From DATAXP01 sp963708675 (lineage in GTDB: Bacteria; Planctomycetota; Planctomycetia; Pirellulales; PNKZ01), in contig CAVPTO010000003.1 of the NCBI GenBank assembly GCA_963708675.1, positions 62,001-126,000 on the forward strand: DNA of 64,000 bases. Direction: 5' to 3'. The translations under genes were made by a program, and so were the position numbers. How positions within the stretch are numbered: position 1 is the stretch's first letter; each line of letters begins with the position of its first letter. A model generated the notes under the pieces. It saw only the letters and a list, made by a program, of their open reading frames with translations. It made no database searches and was not told the DNA's origin. Of the stretch, positions 35,535-48,531 are shown piece by piece.

Positions 35535-36809
35535 TCACGCGGCGTCGCAGTATTCGTCGCGGTCGAGCGCAGTTGTCAAGCGGAGCCCGGCGGATTGAAC
35601 GGCGGGACGGCGCAGGGACGTGGCGAGCGCCACGCTCACGAAGGATGCTGCGAGCGCAATGCCGCCGACGACATTGAAGTTCGTCAACGAACCAGCCGCG
35701 TCGCTGCCGACGATCAGCCCTGCGGCGTACGCTCCGCAGCCCGAGGCCAGGTGCTGAATTGCCGAACTGAGCGACATAAAGCTCCCGCGGTGCTGCGGAT
35801 CGATCCGGGCATTGACCATCGTCATGGCGACGATCATCCGCCCGGTGTTGCCAATCATCAGCGCCGCGATGACCGCCATCGCGATCCCCAGCGGCACGAC
35901 CGGCAGACTCGTCGCTGCGAACATCATCAACCCACCGGCGGGAGCCAGCCAGGCAAATAGCGCGAAACGCCCGACGCGATCGGCGAGCCGACCGATGAAC
36001 GGCGACGTCAAAAGCGTAGCGCCGCCGCCAGCCACGTATACCCAGAACAATCGGCTCTCGTCGATTTTCACATTGATGACGAGATAGGATCCCAGATAGG
36101 GCACGACCATGAAGCCGCCCATGACGATCGAGGCTACGAGGAAGAAGGCCCAAACGTGAATTGGCCGCGCGAGCGTCGCCGCGAAGTTGGCTAGTGGACT
36201 GGGTCGGGCCAAGGTCAGATGAGCGTCGAGCCGCGGCAACAACCACACGCCCGCCGCCAGAGAAACGATGCTCGGCAGCGAGAGCATCGCGAACGGTGCA
36301 TGCCAGTCATCGAAATGATTGGCGAGCATCAAGCCTAGCGGCACTCCGACAATCGAAGCCAGTGAGAAGGCTCCCATGAACGCGCCCGTCGCGGCACCGC
36401 GACGCTCGTCGGGAAAGACTTCGCCGATGATCGTCAGCGCCAAGCCGCCCAGCAACCCGCCGAATGCGCCAGTGACGACTCGCGCCACAAGGAGAGACGC
36501 GTAGTCGCTGGCCAGCGCGCAACTGATCGTGCCAAACGTGAAGCCGACGATGACGGCCAGAAAGCTCTTGCGACGGTCGAACCGGTCAATCACCAAGGAC
36601 GCCAACATGGCGACGAACGCCGCGCTGAAAGTATAGGAAGACACGATCAAGCTGAACTGCTGCGGTCCGATCTCAAGTGAGCGCATGATCCGAGGACCGA
36701 GCGGCATAACCACCACAAAGTCGACGAGGTTCGTGAACTGTGCCGCCGCCAGCGCCAGCAGTACCAGTCGTTCGCGAATTCGCTCGCGGGGCACCAGACT
36801 GTTCGACAT
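35535..36809 (-). CDS. MFS transporter
   Basis: 424 residues from ATG 36809 (MSNSLVPRERIRERL); the open frame reaches 36881 but the extra residues are hydrophilic and unlike the family. Twelve hydrophobic segments, with the motif-A-like loop ASLVIDRFDRRKSFLA between helices 2 and 3 and its weaker repeat GRLADRVGRFALFAW in the second half. It resembles drug/sugar-efflux MFS proteins (AraJ/YdhP type). Substrate unknown. Single gene, convergent with the TPR gene side. Confidence 0.88.
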   Translation of the reverse strand: MSNSLVPRERIRERLVLLALAAAQFTNLVDFVVVMPLGPRIMRSLEIGPQQFSLIVSSYTFSAAFVAMLASLVIDRFDRRKSFLAVIVGFTFGTISCALASDYASLLVARVVTGAFGGLLGGLALTIIGEVFPDERRGAATGAFMGAFSLASIVGVPLGLMLANHFDDWHAPFAMLSLPSIVSLAAGVWLLPRLDAHLTLARPSPLANFAATLARPIHVWAFFLVASIVMGGFMVVPYLGSYLVINVKIDESRLFWVYVAGGGATLLTSPFIGRLADRVGRFALFAWLAPAGGLMMFAATSLPVVPLGIAMAVIAALMIGNTGRMIVAMTMVNARIDPQHRGSFMSLSSAIQHLASGCGAYAAGLIVGSDAAGSLTNFNVVGGIALAASFVSVALATSLRRPAVQSAGLRLTTALDRDEYCDAA

Positions 36810-37269
36810 CGAATGGTCACCTATGGCAGTCAGTTCCGACGGTCGTTGGAGGCTTGGGTGGGAAGATACCGGCCCGTCCAATGACCCACAATCTCAATTG
36901 CGTTTCGAGCCCCTTCGCCCATCCGAAAAAAGGCCCTGCCGCGGGGTTGCCGTCGACGCCTAAAGTTCTGGACTCGCTGCAGGTTTCGGCTCTAGCTGTG
37001 TGCCGGATTGAATCTCTTACGAGGAGCCGGGTGCATTGCACCCGGTGCTGGAAACCCGGCGTTAAGACCGCTGTGATCTTTGACTGCGACACTGAACGCT
37101 CCGTAAAAGGGTCATCTTGTCGGTGCTGACGATTCAGTTTTCCGTTGCCGGCATCGACGGAAAGAGTTTCGCGCGTAACGTTGTCAACTCACCGAATATT
37201 GGTCGACTCATCCGTCAACATTTCTCACATGCGTCAATCCGTCGGCAATCATGCCGGACGCATCGACAG
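36810..37269. other. Intergenic region between MFS and XylR genes
   Basis: 460 bases with no gene on either strand that I can support. It holds the MFS promoter area and a GC-rich hairpin, CCGGGTG (37027-37033) with CACCCGG (37039-37045), without a T run. Confidence 0.5.
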
Positions 37270-38430
37270 TCAACGGAAGTGTTTGCGAAGATCGGCCGGC
37301 GTATGGCCGATGCGCGTGCGAAAGAGCGTGGTCATGTAGGCAACCGATCGAAATCCCGCCTGGCTCGCGATCTGTTTGAGGTTCATGTCCGTTGTCGAGA
37401 GCAGGCGCTGCGCTTGATTCAGGCGGACGCGTTCGATTTCATCTCGCGCGCTTCGCCCGACCAGGGTCTTGAACTTGCGGTCCAACGTCGATCGTGAGAC
37501 GTGGATTGCATCAGCAACGTCGGGGACATGGATCTCCCGCGATGCATTCTCGCGGATGTATTGCAGCGCGTTGACGACGTCGACATCGTCGATTGCCAGC
37601 GTATCTGTCGAACGTCGAGCGATGACGCCGAGCGGATCGATCTTATGGATGAGACGCTTCGGCTGATGACCTGCCATCAGTTCGTCCAACATTTGGGCAG
37701 CCTCATACCCGATCCGCCGATTGTCGTGTTGCACACTGCTCAGCGTCGGAGTCGTCAGCTCGCAAAGCATTTCATCATTGTCGACGCCAACGACAGCCAC
37801 CTCGTTCGGCACGTCCAGCTTGGCAAGAATGCATGCCTCGAGAATGTGTCGTGCGCGGACATCATCGCAGGCAACAATGCCGACTGGCTTTGGTAATGAC
37901 GTCAGCCACGCCGCGAGATGTTCTTGCAACTCGGTCCAATTGCGTGCCGTGCGATGCCGCCCGATGTAAGTGCGACATTCAATGCACTTGGCTCGCACTT
38001 GATTGCGGAAAGCGTTGCCGCGGGCGCGTGACCACTCGTTGATGCGCGTGTTGGGAAAGCCGCAATACGCGAGGTTTCTAAAGCCTCGTTCGAGGAGATG
38101 TGTGATCGCGAGGTTGACCACTTTCTCCTGGTCGGTCAGGAAATAGGGGATGCGACTGCTGGGCTTGTACCAGCCGCCGCCGCCGCCAAAACCGACGACG
38201 GGCGCCTTCAGCCGGTGTAGTGCGTTGGCGACTTTGCGATCATCGAAGTTCGCGATGACGCCGTGGCCAGCCCACTTGCCCATATCGGGAAGTTTCTGCC
38301 ACCGATCCTCTTCGAGATACAGGCTCCAGTGAGCCTTGTCGCGGATGTAATGTGTAACGCCTTCGATGATCGCGCGATCGTAGGGGTTCGATGCGTCGAT
38401 GATCAGGGCGACGTGTCGAATTGGGCCCAA
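37270..38430 (-). CDS. XylR-type AraC-family transcriptional regulator
   Basis: 386 residues. The first 280 form a LacI/periplasmic-binding-like sensor (HVALIIDASNPYDRAIIEG, GVIANFDDRKVANALHRL, VGIVACDDVRARHILEAC, EVAVVGVDNDEMLCELTTP); the last 100 hold an AraC double HTH (VPDVADAIHVSRSTLDRKF and LKQIASQAGFRSVAYMTTLF). This architecture is that of XylR, greatly expanded in planctomycetes and often beside sulfatase and repeat-protein genes. It is divergent from the giant repeat gene and sulfatase at 38714-49968, so it likely controls them in answer to a sugar from sulfated polysaccharide. That link is inference. Confidence 0.93.
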   Translation of the reverse strand: MGPIRHVALIIDASNPYDRAIIEGVTHYIRDKAHWSLYLEEDRWQKLPDMGKWAGHGVIANFDDRKVANALHRLKAPVVGFGGGGGWYKPSSRIPYFLTDQEKVVNLAITHLLERGFRNLAYCGFPNTRINEWSRARGNAFRNQVRAKCIECRTYIGRHRTARNWTELQEHLAAWLTSLPKPVGIVACDDVRARHILEACILAKLDVPNEVAVVGVDNDEMLCELTTPTLSSVQHDNRRIGYEAAQMLDELMAGHQPKRLIHKIDPLGVIARRSTDTLAIDDVDVVNALQYIRENASREIHVPDVADAIHVSRSTLDRKFKTLVGRSARDEIERVRLNQAQRLLSTTDMNLKQIASQAGFRSVAYMTTLFRTRIGHTPADLRKHFR

Positions 38431-38615
38431 AAGCGGTTCGTCCTCACATTGATGGGTGGCTGCCCCGGTGCCGCCGCAATGTATTGAAAGTCTAAGCAGG
38501 CGCGCAGGGCGTGGCGAGAAATCGAAAAAGAATGACGAAATATTGGCGGTTCATTTTTTGTGTGATCGCAGTTAGTGTCGGAGGTGTTCCGAAGACTGTT
38601 GGTTTGCTGTGAGAC

Positions 38616-38634
38616 GTGCGACGAAATGTCGCAC
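38616..38634. promoter_or_regulatory. Perfect inverted repeat, possible operator
   Basis: GTGCGAC-GAAAT-GTCGCAC, 7-bp arms, in the 283-base divergent region between the XylR gene and the giant repeat gene, 80 bases before the latter's start. It could be an operator for this or another regulator, or a leader hairpin. No direct evidence for either. Confidence 0.4.
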
Positions 38635-38713
38635 ACTTTCCATCCTGAGCCAGGCGGCTCAGCGGGATCCACACTTCCCTCCCGTTTCGATTAGCTGGCC
38701 GCCGAGATTAGCA

Positions 38714-41700
38714 ATGCAAACTTCCGCTTTGAAAACTCCACGATCGTGGAGCCGGTCTCGCTTTGCGCGCACGCTTGCCTTCGCGGTTGCCGCGATCGTG
38801 TTGACGGTGCTAGGCCTGCCTCAAAAGGCTTCTGCACAGACGACGAATATTCTGACGGGCTTACCCACGCCCGATGCCAACGGCTTCTACGATTGGAGCG
38901 CCGCGACCTGGAGCAGTGGCGTTCCGGCTTCTGGCGGTAGCTCGACGGCGACGTATCAGTTCGGTGTCGTCGGCGGCAACGGCAACAGCTACGGCAAGAA
39001 CGTCGTGTTTTTGGATAACCTCGGCAGCGCCGCGAGCCCGAGCGTTTTCACGTTTGATAACCTCGTCTTCGGCGACAACGGCGGTTACTCGATGTCGATC
39101 ACCGGCAGTCCGGTCCTCACAACCGGGGCTTCGGGTTCGACGATTTTCATGAACACTTCGTCGAACGTGGCGATCACGAGCCCACTCAATGTTTTGGCCG
39201 GAAACGCGACCATTAGCGGTGCGGCAGTCAATCTTCCAACGCTAACGCTTGGAACCGTTTCGCTGAGTGGTGGAAGCCTCACAGTCTCTCCGACCTCAGG
39301 AGCATTGAACGTCAAGATCGCCGGTGACCTGGACCTTGCGGTCGCGAACCGCACCATCACCTCGACCGACGCGGGTCTCATTACGATCGGTAGCAATACC
39401 ACGAACAAGATCGCTGCCGTGGGCTCATTCGGTCTAACATTGGCAGGCACCGGCAACTATTTGATCAACGCCAGTCTTGACCCCACCGCGACTGGATTGA
39501 CGTTCAGCAGTACCGGCGCCGCGACAATGAACGGGTCGATCAGCGGCGCGAGCACGCTCACGGTGAGCGGCGGAACGTTCATTCTGAACGGCAATAATTC
39601 GAGCACGGGAACGGTCGGGCTTGCTGGCGTCGGTACGACTCTCGTCATGAACGGGAATAACACCGGTACGGGAGGCATTGCGCTCACCGGCGGCACGAAG
39701 CTTATCACGACCAATGTTTTGGCGGGCGCCGGAGCCGCGGTCACGATCCGCGATACCGGAACCCTGAACTTCGCTAACAGCCAAAATCTCACGCTCGGTA
39801 CGCTAACCACGATCGGGTCCGGAACGACGAATCTCATCTACGCCAACCCGGGCGCGACAGTGAACCTGACCTTCACCGGGCTCAGCAATATTGCCACGGG
39901 GTCGAGTAACGGCATCGAGTTTGGCAACGGCATCAATGTCACCATTACCGGCAATTTAAGCGGTCTCACGACTGGCCTTCGAACCGAGACGGTTACAGTC
40001 TTTGGAGGCGCTGTAGGAACCCTTGGCCCTACAAGCGGCGCGTTTGCCGGCACCAGCTCGCTCGTATTGGCCAGTCATGGAACATTTGTTGTCGACACGA
40101 CCAACGCTCCGGCTCTTGTGCGCAGTGACCCGACGCTCACCACGCCGGTCACGTTCAATGGCGGCACGTTTCGTTTCTTAACGCCAGCGACTGCGGCGGC
40201 TGGCTCGACCTTCACGTTCAGCAGTGTGACCATGACCGCCGGCGCCTCGACGTTGGATTTCGGGCCGACCGGAAACGCGGCGACGTTCACCGGTTCTACG
40301 ACGACGGCTCATCTCGTCGGTGGCGTGCTGAACATCACGGGAACCAACGTTGGTACCGGGGCCAGTGGTCCAACCGTGTTTCTCCCGGGTGTTGCCGCAT
40401 CGGGATTTTTGAACGGCGGAGTGCTTGTCAACGGCGACTTGGCGACCTACAGCAGCACCGTTGGCGTCACACCTCTCTTGGCTGCCTCTTATTCGACTTC
40501 GCTGGCCAATGGCGACACATACGGTACGACGCCCAAGACCGCTGCGGCCACCAACACGGTGACGGTCGCCGCCAATGCGACGGTCGGCGTCGCTGCAAGT
40601 AATCAAGCGCTCAGCGCGTTGCGACTGACGGGCGGCGATACAATTTCGAGCGGAGGCGGCACGCTCAGCTTTACCGCCCCGACTCAGGCACTCACGACCA
40701 CGAATCTCAGCGTGGCCGGCTTGATTCTGGCCACCGGCGGCGCGAACACCATTGGCGCAGGTATCGGTGTGATCAATGTAACTTCCACGCGTATCAGCGA
40801 ATTAATCGTCGACGTTGACGGCAGCTCTTCAACGCTGAGCCTCAACGGTGTCATCAGTAATGGCACGGTTTTAGGAACTGCATCGCTGACTAAGGCAGGA
40901 TTCGGCACGGTGATCCTGGGCAACACGGGCAATCTTTTCAAAGCGATGAATATCGATTCCGGAACCGTTAGCGTCGCCAATGATACGAATCTCGGCGCTT
41001 TAGTCGCGGCCACATTTAGCGGCAACTCGACAGATGGCAACGGAACTCTGCAATTCACCGGAAACACGACGATCGGCAGCACGCGGCTGATGAACATCAA
41101 CCTTGGTGCGACGGCGACGTTCGACGTGCTGACTAACAGCGTGACAATTACCAGCACGATCTCGGGCGCTGGTGGTGTGATTGTCAGTAGCACCGGCGGT
41201 GGAGGTGGCCTCACGTTGAGCGCTGTCAACGCCTACACCGGAAGCACGCTCGTCAACAACGGCGCGGCCCTGACGATTACTGGCTCGGGCGCTCTATCGG
41301 GCACGAGTGGTGTCACGGTCACCGGAACCTTGAACCTTAGTTCTTCGGTCAACGTTCTGGCATCGACGGCGAGTTTGGGGCTGGCTGCCTCTGGCGCAGT
41401 CGTGAATGTGAGCACCAGTCAGACGATCGGCTCGCTCACGGGAACGGCCGGCACCGTCAACCTCGGCAGCGGCGCGGTGATGACGCTTGGCGCAGGCAGC
41501 TTCGGTGGTGCCATCAACGGTGCGGGAAGCCTTATATCGACGGGCGGTGTGACGCTCAGCAGCGCGACCGGCTCGGGCTTCTCGGGCGGAACGACCATTA
41601 ACGGCGGCGTACTCTTCATCAGCAACACGAGCAATTCCGCACTCGGTTCTAGCGCTGTCGCGGTCAATCTCGGTGGAACGCTCGCGACGGGCGCAACCGC

Positions 41701-44700
41701 CTCGGTCGCGGGATTGGTAACCGTCGCCGGTGGCGGTGCGTTGACCGTCAACGGATCGAACGGCGGCACGGCGACACTCGCAGGAGGTTTGACGCTCAAC
41801 GCTGGCAGCGTTCTCAATCTCGGTGGAACGAATGCGTCGATGGGCCAGATCAATCTGACGACCGGCGTGCTCACGCTCGGCTCCGGTGTCGAAACGATCA
41901 ACGTCTCCGGTTCGGTAACGACGGCCGGCGACTACAAGCTCATCGGCTACGGCAGCACGTCGTACGCCACGTCGTTCAATCAGTTAAGCTTGAACACGTC
42001 GAGCTTGACCATCGGCGGCAGTTTTACGGTAAGCCTTGTCGACAACACGACCAGTCACGAAATCGATTTGCACGTCGCGACCGTGACGGCCACGCCCAAT
42101 GGCCTTCTGACGTGGACCGACGCAACGACCAACAACACTTGGGACAAGACGAGCGTCAACTGGCTCGACGCCGGCAGTAGTGGCGCGGTCGCGTACGCTG
42201 ATGGCAACACAGTCACCTTCACAGACACCGGCGCGACGACGGTGAATCTTTCGAACTCAGGCGTTGCGCTCGCGCCTGCGGCGATGACTGTCACCAATAG
42301 CGGCGTGAACACGTACACGCTCACGGGAGATGGAATCAACAGCCCGGGAGCGTTGACGAAGCTCGGTACGGGCGCGTTGATATTGGCCAATGCCACCGAC
42401 AGTTTTGCCGGCGGCATCACGGTCACCAGCGGGTCGTTCGTAGTCGCCACGACCGGAAGCCTCGCTTCCACGCAAAGCTTAACGATCGGCGCCAGTGCCG
42501 TCGTGACGTTCTCAAACTCCGGCCAAAGCTTAGCGAGCGTGACAACTTCAGGCGCGTTAACATTTTCAACAACATCCGGCACCATTGGCACGCTCTCAAC
42601 GAGTAGCACCGCCACAACGACGTTCAGCGCAGCCGGTACGGTGACGGCCCTCACGGGTGCGGGCACGATTCGCGTCTCAAGCACGTTGAACGTCGCGGGC
42701 GGAAGTTTTTCTGGCGCGATTGGCCTGACAGGCGATGCCGGATCGCTTGTGATGAATGGACCAGGGACGCTGACGCTCACCGGCAGCGCGAGCAGCTACT
42801 TGGGAAGTACGACCGTCAACGGCGGCACGTTGGCCGTCGCCAATCTTGGCAACGGTGGCGCGGCAAGCGGCATCGGGGCGTCGTCGAGCCTCGCGTCGAG
42901 CCTCGTGATTAATGGCGGCGTTTTGCAATACACGGGTGCCGCAGTCGGTTCGACTGATCGGCTTTTCACCGTTGGCGCTAATGGCGCGACAATCAACAAC
43001 TCGACCGCGACCGCGAACACGTTCAGCTTCGCCAACACCGCCGCCATCGCATTTGCGAATTCGTCAGCGGCCGCTGCGTTGACTTTGACTGGCTCGAACG
43101 CCGGCGCGAATATCTTCGCACCGATTATTGGTGACAGCGGAACCGGCGCGAACGTGACGTCGGTTTATAAAACAGGAGCTGGTGAGTGGGAAGTGACGGG
43201 AGTCAACACCTACACCGGCGGGACGACGCTCAGCGGCGGCTTGTTATTCGTCAATGCCGCCAGCGCATTTGGCGCGACGCCGACGTCGTCCACCACCGCC
43301 AACATCAACGTCATCGGCAATTCCACCATCTCGTTCAATGGCACCGGCGTGACGCTCGAACCGACTCGCACGATTGCAATTGCCAACGGTGTGACACTTA
43401 CGTTGGGCGCACGTATCAATACGACGATCCAAGGAAGTATCACCGGCCTCGGCGGCATCGCAAAGACCAACTCTGGCACAACGTCGATTCTCACGCTATC
43501 AGGAGTAAATAGCTATGCCGGCGGCACCACGCTTACCTCGGGCGTGACCGCCGTCAACATGCTAACAAGCCCCAACACCAGCGACGGCGCCTTGGGTGCG
43601 AGCACTGGAGCGGTCACGTTTAGCGGTGGTTCGCTACGCTTATATGGCGATGGCGTTGCTGGCGACGTGTTCGTTGTGAACGTCAGCCGCAACCTAATCT
43701 CCGCGGCGGCCGCTAATAGTGTTACGGTCTCAATTTTCAATAACGATGCCTCGATCGCTGGTGTCATCTCTGGACCTGGGGGCTTAGCGTTCGTCGGTGG
43801 AGTTCAGACGCTTTCGCTCAGCTCCGCAAATACCTACCTCGGCGGCACCACGATTAACACCGGCACCCTGAGCATCATTGCCGACGGCTCGTTGGGCACC
43901 GCCCCGTCGCCTGCTGCGGCGAATATCACTTTCGCTGCCACTTCGACCCTGCGATTTGACGGCGCTTCGGGTATCACCCTCAACGCAAACCGTTCGATCT
44001 CTGTTCCGACAGCGGGCAATACCGCAATCTTCTGGACGAATTTCGACGCCACGATCGGCGGCAGCATCAGCGGCGCGGGTGGCATCTCCAAAGCGGGCCC
44101 CGGCACGCTGACATTAAGCGGTGTAAACATCTACACTGGCGGCACGACAATCCAGGCAGGAACGCTAGAATTGTTGGCCGCAATGAGCCTTGGCACGGGA
44201 GGCGTCACCTTCAGCGGTGGCGCCCTGAGTTTCACACCCGGCAACGGATTTGACATATCGAGCGCTCAAACTGTTACGATCAACGCCGGCGGCGCGACGA
44301 TCGACACCAACGGAAACAACGTGGCCTTCAACAGCCCGATCGGCAACGGCGGAACGGGATCGTTGACCAAAACGGGCGCGGGCACGCTCACTTTCGCTGC
44401 TTTGGAAACCTACACCGGTGGCACGATCGTCTCGGTCGGCACGTTGGCGGTTACGGCCGCTGGCGGACTGGCCGCAGCCAGCGACCTGACAGTCGCTTCG
44501 AGCGCGACGGCGTCGTTCGCCAATGTTCAGTCACTCGGAAATGTCGCAATCACCGGCAGCTTGCTCTTCAGCGGCGGCACCGCCTCGGTGGCTACGTTAA
44601 GCGGCACGGGCGCGATGACGCTCAGCAGCACGAATCTGGCGATCACCAGCGGCAATTACGGCGGGGCCATTCACGGGACCGGCAGCAGCGTGGCCATCGG

Positions 44701-47700
44701 TGGCGCGCTCACGCTGTCGGGCACAAGCAACGATTACACCGGTGCGACAAACGTCAACAGCGGCGGCTCGCTGTTTCTGACCGGTTCGATCAACGCCAGC
44801 AGTCTGGTGACGATCAGCACCGGCGGCAGCCTCGCGGGCAACGGCACCATCAGCGGCCCCGTCTCGTTCAGCGGCGGCGCGTTCGATCAGAGCGCGTTCT
44901 CGCCCGGCGCTACCACGTCGATGGCGATCAACGGCAACCTGACGCTCAACGGGGGTACGCTCAACTTCCGTCTTAGCAACTCCGGCTCCGATATCCTGAG
45001 CGTCAGCGGCAACGTCTTCATCACCAGCACGACGCAAGTTGGCATCACATCGTTCGGCGGGCCGTTGACGGCGAGCGACTACAAGATCATCTCCGCAAGC
45101 AACAGCGGCTCGATCGCCAACCTTGCGACGGAGCTGACGTTCTCGGCCACGGCCTTGGCGAGCCTCAGCAACGCGCACTTAACGGGCAGCTTCGTTCAGA
45201 ACGGCGGCGTCGAGATCGATCTCGTCACGATGCAGGCTCCGCTTGTTTGGACCGGCGGCGCTACTGCTCCCAGCGGCACCTGGGACACGGTCACGCAAAA
45301 CTGGCTCGTCAACGGCACGACCGCGACGGCATTCTCGACCGGCGACGCCGTGATCTTCAATGACACGGCCGGCGCCGGCGCGGCGAGCGTCACGCTCAGT
45401 TCGGACGTTTCACCGAACTCGATCACCGTTACCAACAGCACCGTGCTCAGTTACACGATCGACAGCAACGGTCACTCGATCCTCACCGGCTCTCTGCTCA
45501 AGGACGGCAACGGCACGCTGACGGTGGTCGGCAGCAACGCGTTTACTGGCGGCGTGATTATCGACGCGGGCACCGTGAGCGTGGCCTCGCTTGCTAACGG
45601 TGGCATCAGCAGCCCGTTCGGCGCTTCGTCGTCGACCTCGGCCATGTTGCTGGGCTCGAGCACTTCGAGCGCCACACTGGCCTACACCGGCTCGGGCGGT
45701 TCGACCGACCACGTCTTCACGCTCGGCAGCGCCGGCGGCAATGTGTATGTCGCCCCAGGTGTCAACCTGACACTGTCGGGCACACTCAGCGGCGGCGCCC
45801 TCGGCGTCACTGGCCCGGGCGTCTTGAATCTCACCGCAAACAACAGTTACACCGGCGCTACGACGGTCGCCGCCGGTGCGACCTTGAATCTGGCCGGTAG
45901 CGGATCGGTGGCCAGCACGGCCGTCACGGTGAGCGGCACGATGAACCTATCGTCGAGCGCCGCGCTGACCGGCAACTCAAGCGATCCCACGGTGACCGTG
46001 GCTGGCGGCATCATGACGCTGAGCAACAGCCAAGGCCTGGTGCTCTTGGACTCCGGCGCGGGCGGCACCGTGAACCTCGCGTCGAGCAACACACTGACGC
46101 TCAATGCGGGCAGCAGCTTCGGCGGTGCGATCAACGGCTCTGGCAGCCTTGTCAGTACTGGCGCCGCCGTCATCCTTAGCGGCATGAACGGCTACACGGG
46201 CAGCACGACCGTCAGTTCGGGCGTGCTGACGGTCTCCGGCTCGCTGGCCAGCACCGATGTGCACGTGCGCAGTATGAGTTCGATGTATGTCGCCGCCAAC
46301 GGCCTGTCGAGCGCAACTGGGCTGGCCGCCTTCGGCACAGTCACTTTCGCCGGCGCAAACGTTGGCTACACTCACCGGCGGTGTCAACGGCGAGGTGGCG
46401 ATCAGCGGCACACTCACGGTAGCCTCTGGCAGTTATGCGGGCGCACTGAACAACGGCGCGTCGGCCGGTAGCCTCGCAGTGACAGGCGGCACTTTTAGCT
46501 ACAGCGGCGCCGATGGCCTGACCGGAGGCATCTCGATCAACAATGCGACGTTGGCCGTCGCGTCCCAAGCGGCGCTGGGCAATAACGCGATCAGCTTCAG
46601 CGGCGGCACCTTGCACGTCACCGGCAACATCGACGACACAGGGCATGCCTTCAACTTCACCAATGGCGGCACGATCAATATCGACGCCAACGAAACGCTG
46701 AGTCTCACCGGTTCTCAAATCACCGGCAACATCACGCAAACCGGCAGCGGCACGCTGATCATCGTCGGCGCTTTCAGCGGCACGACCGCCGTCGGCGCGG
46801 GAAGCACCTACCAGGCCAATCCCGGCTCGACGGGTAACGTCACCCTGGCCAATGGATCGGTGCTCGACTTCACCAGCGCCGGGCAGTACAGCGGCAACGT
46901 CACGCTGTCCTCGTCCAGCACAGCGGTGATCGAGAACACCAGCGGCGGCGTGGTTACGCTGTCGGGCACGATCGACAAGACGCATGCGAATCTCGCCCTG
47001 AGCGGCCCCGGCAACTTCTGGGTCAATGGCACGATCACCGGCGGCACGGTCGGCGTGGACTTCAATAGCGACATGCTGTTCAACGGCGGCGGCACCACGA
47101 CGTTCAGCACCCAGCAGAGCTGGGTCGGTCCGACAACAATCTCCGCCGGCTCGACTGTCTTCGCCTCGGGCGTCAATAACGCGCTTCCGACCAGCACCAT
47201 TTTGAATCTCGGCGACGGCAGCAACACTACCGGTTCCTACAACCTCGGTGGCAATTCGCAAACGTTGGCCGGCATCGTCGCCTGGGGCAGTGGCACGAGC
47301 AACTCCATCACCAGTTCGGCGGCCGGCGGGCAATTGTTCGTCAACGTGGCCGCAGCCAGCTTCAGTGGCGGCGTCGACAGTTACTCTGGCCTGCTGACCG
47401 GCAGCATGGGGCTGCACAAAGAAGGCGCCGGGACGCTGGAACTCACCGGCACATCGAACACCTATACCGGCTCGACGACCATCGATGCTGGAACCCTGCA
47501 ACTCGGCGCCAACGGTGCGCTGCCCGCTACCACGACCCTATCACTAGCCAGCGGTGCGGAATTCGATCTCAACGGTCATACGCAGCAGATCGCTTCGCTG
47601 GAAAGCGCGAGCTCGACGGCCACGGTGACGGGCAGCGCCGGTAGCGTCTTGGATGTTTCGCACTCGGCGGCGATCTCGTCGATCTATGCTGGCGCCATCT

Positions 47701-48509
47701 CGGGTCAAATGAGCGTGGCGTTCAATGGTGTTGCGCTGAGCGCCGAAGTGTTCAATGGCAACGTGAACTATTCAGGCGCGACGACGATCGATTCCGGCGC
47801 ATTGATCGTCAACGGCTCGATCAGCGGTGCAGGAAGTGCGGTGACGGTCAACAGCACGAATGCCAGCAACCCCGGCGTGCTCGCCGGCAATAACACATCG
47901 AACTCGATCAACCGTGACGTGGTCATCGCTTCCGGGTCGGGCTCGGGTGGCGTCATCTCTCCAGGAAACGATGCTCCTAACATCAGTAACCCAACGTTAA
48001 CCGCTTTGGCCGGCGAGCTGAACATCGGCGGCAATTTAACGGTCGCGGGAACATATCTCTGGGACCTGACAACGAACAGCACGGCCGGTGCAGGCGTGAA
48101 CTTCGATCAGGTCACGCTCAACAGCGGCACGCTTACCGGTGCCGGTGGCGCGCTTGAACTTGTACTGACCGGGGCGGGCGTGCCGAGCAACACTGCGTTC
48201 TGGCAAACCCACGAGGAGTGGGCCGTAATTACAGGTGTCGGGACTGTGAGCAGTCTTTTCTCACTGCTCAACCCAACTGCAGGCAGCTACGCCAGCCTCG
48301 GCTCTTTCAGCCTTGCCACGTTGGCAGCCGATCAGTCCGCCAACGCCGTTCTTTTGGATTGGAATCCAACGGCCGTTCCCGAGCCAGGCACGATGCTCCT
48401 TGCCTCTCTCGCCGCAGCGGGCTTAGGAGGTTTCGGCTGGCGTAAACGTCGGAAGATCCCGTCAACCCAGTCACCATCGATTGGTGCTCATCCCATAGTT
48501 GCGCTCTAA
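38714..48509 (+). CDS. Giant autotransporter-associated beta-strand repeat protein with PEP-CTERM, frameshifted near 46368
   Basis: About 3,264 residues once one extra base at 46365-46371 is discounted. ATG 38714 starts a signal peptide (cut after KASA). The body is a long array of parallel-beta repeats of the type GAGTLTLSGVNIYTGGTTIQ and TYTGGTTLSGGLLF. It is punctuated by WTDATTNNTWDKTSVNW-like modules near 42115 and a related WTGGATAPSGTWDTVTQNW near 45250. The frame changes after FGTVTFAGANV and resumes ATLTGGVNGEVAISG. The C-terminus is a PEP-CTERM signal, VPEPGTMLLASLAAAGLGGF then WRKRRK, for exosortase sorting. Very GC-balanced, Gly/Thr/Ser rich. Probable surface or extracellular matrix protein, possibly polysaccharide-binding. 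Confidence 0.88.
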
Positions 48510-48531
48510 AGTTCCGAAGGGCGCTCTATCG

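Noticed and set aside
37027..37045. GC hairpin between MFS and XylR genes as a terminator or riboswitch
   Set aside because: No T run, no conserved core and no second copy; left as a simple inverted repeat.
39085..48082. Many minus-strand open frames with hydrophobic, Val/Pro-rich translations within the giant gene
   Set aside because: Produced by the Gly/Thr/Ser codon repeats read on the other strand; no starts with ribosome sites and no family resemblance.
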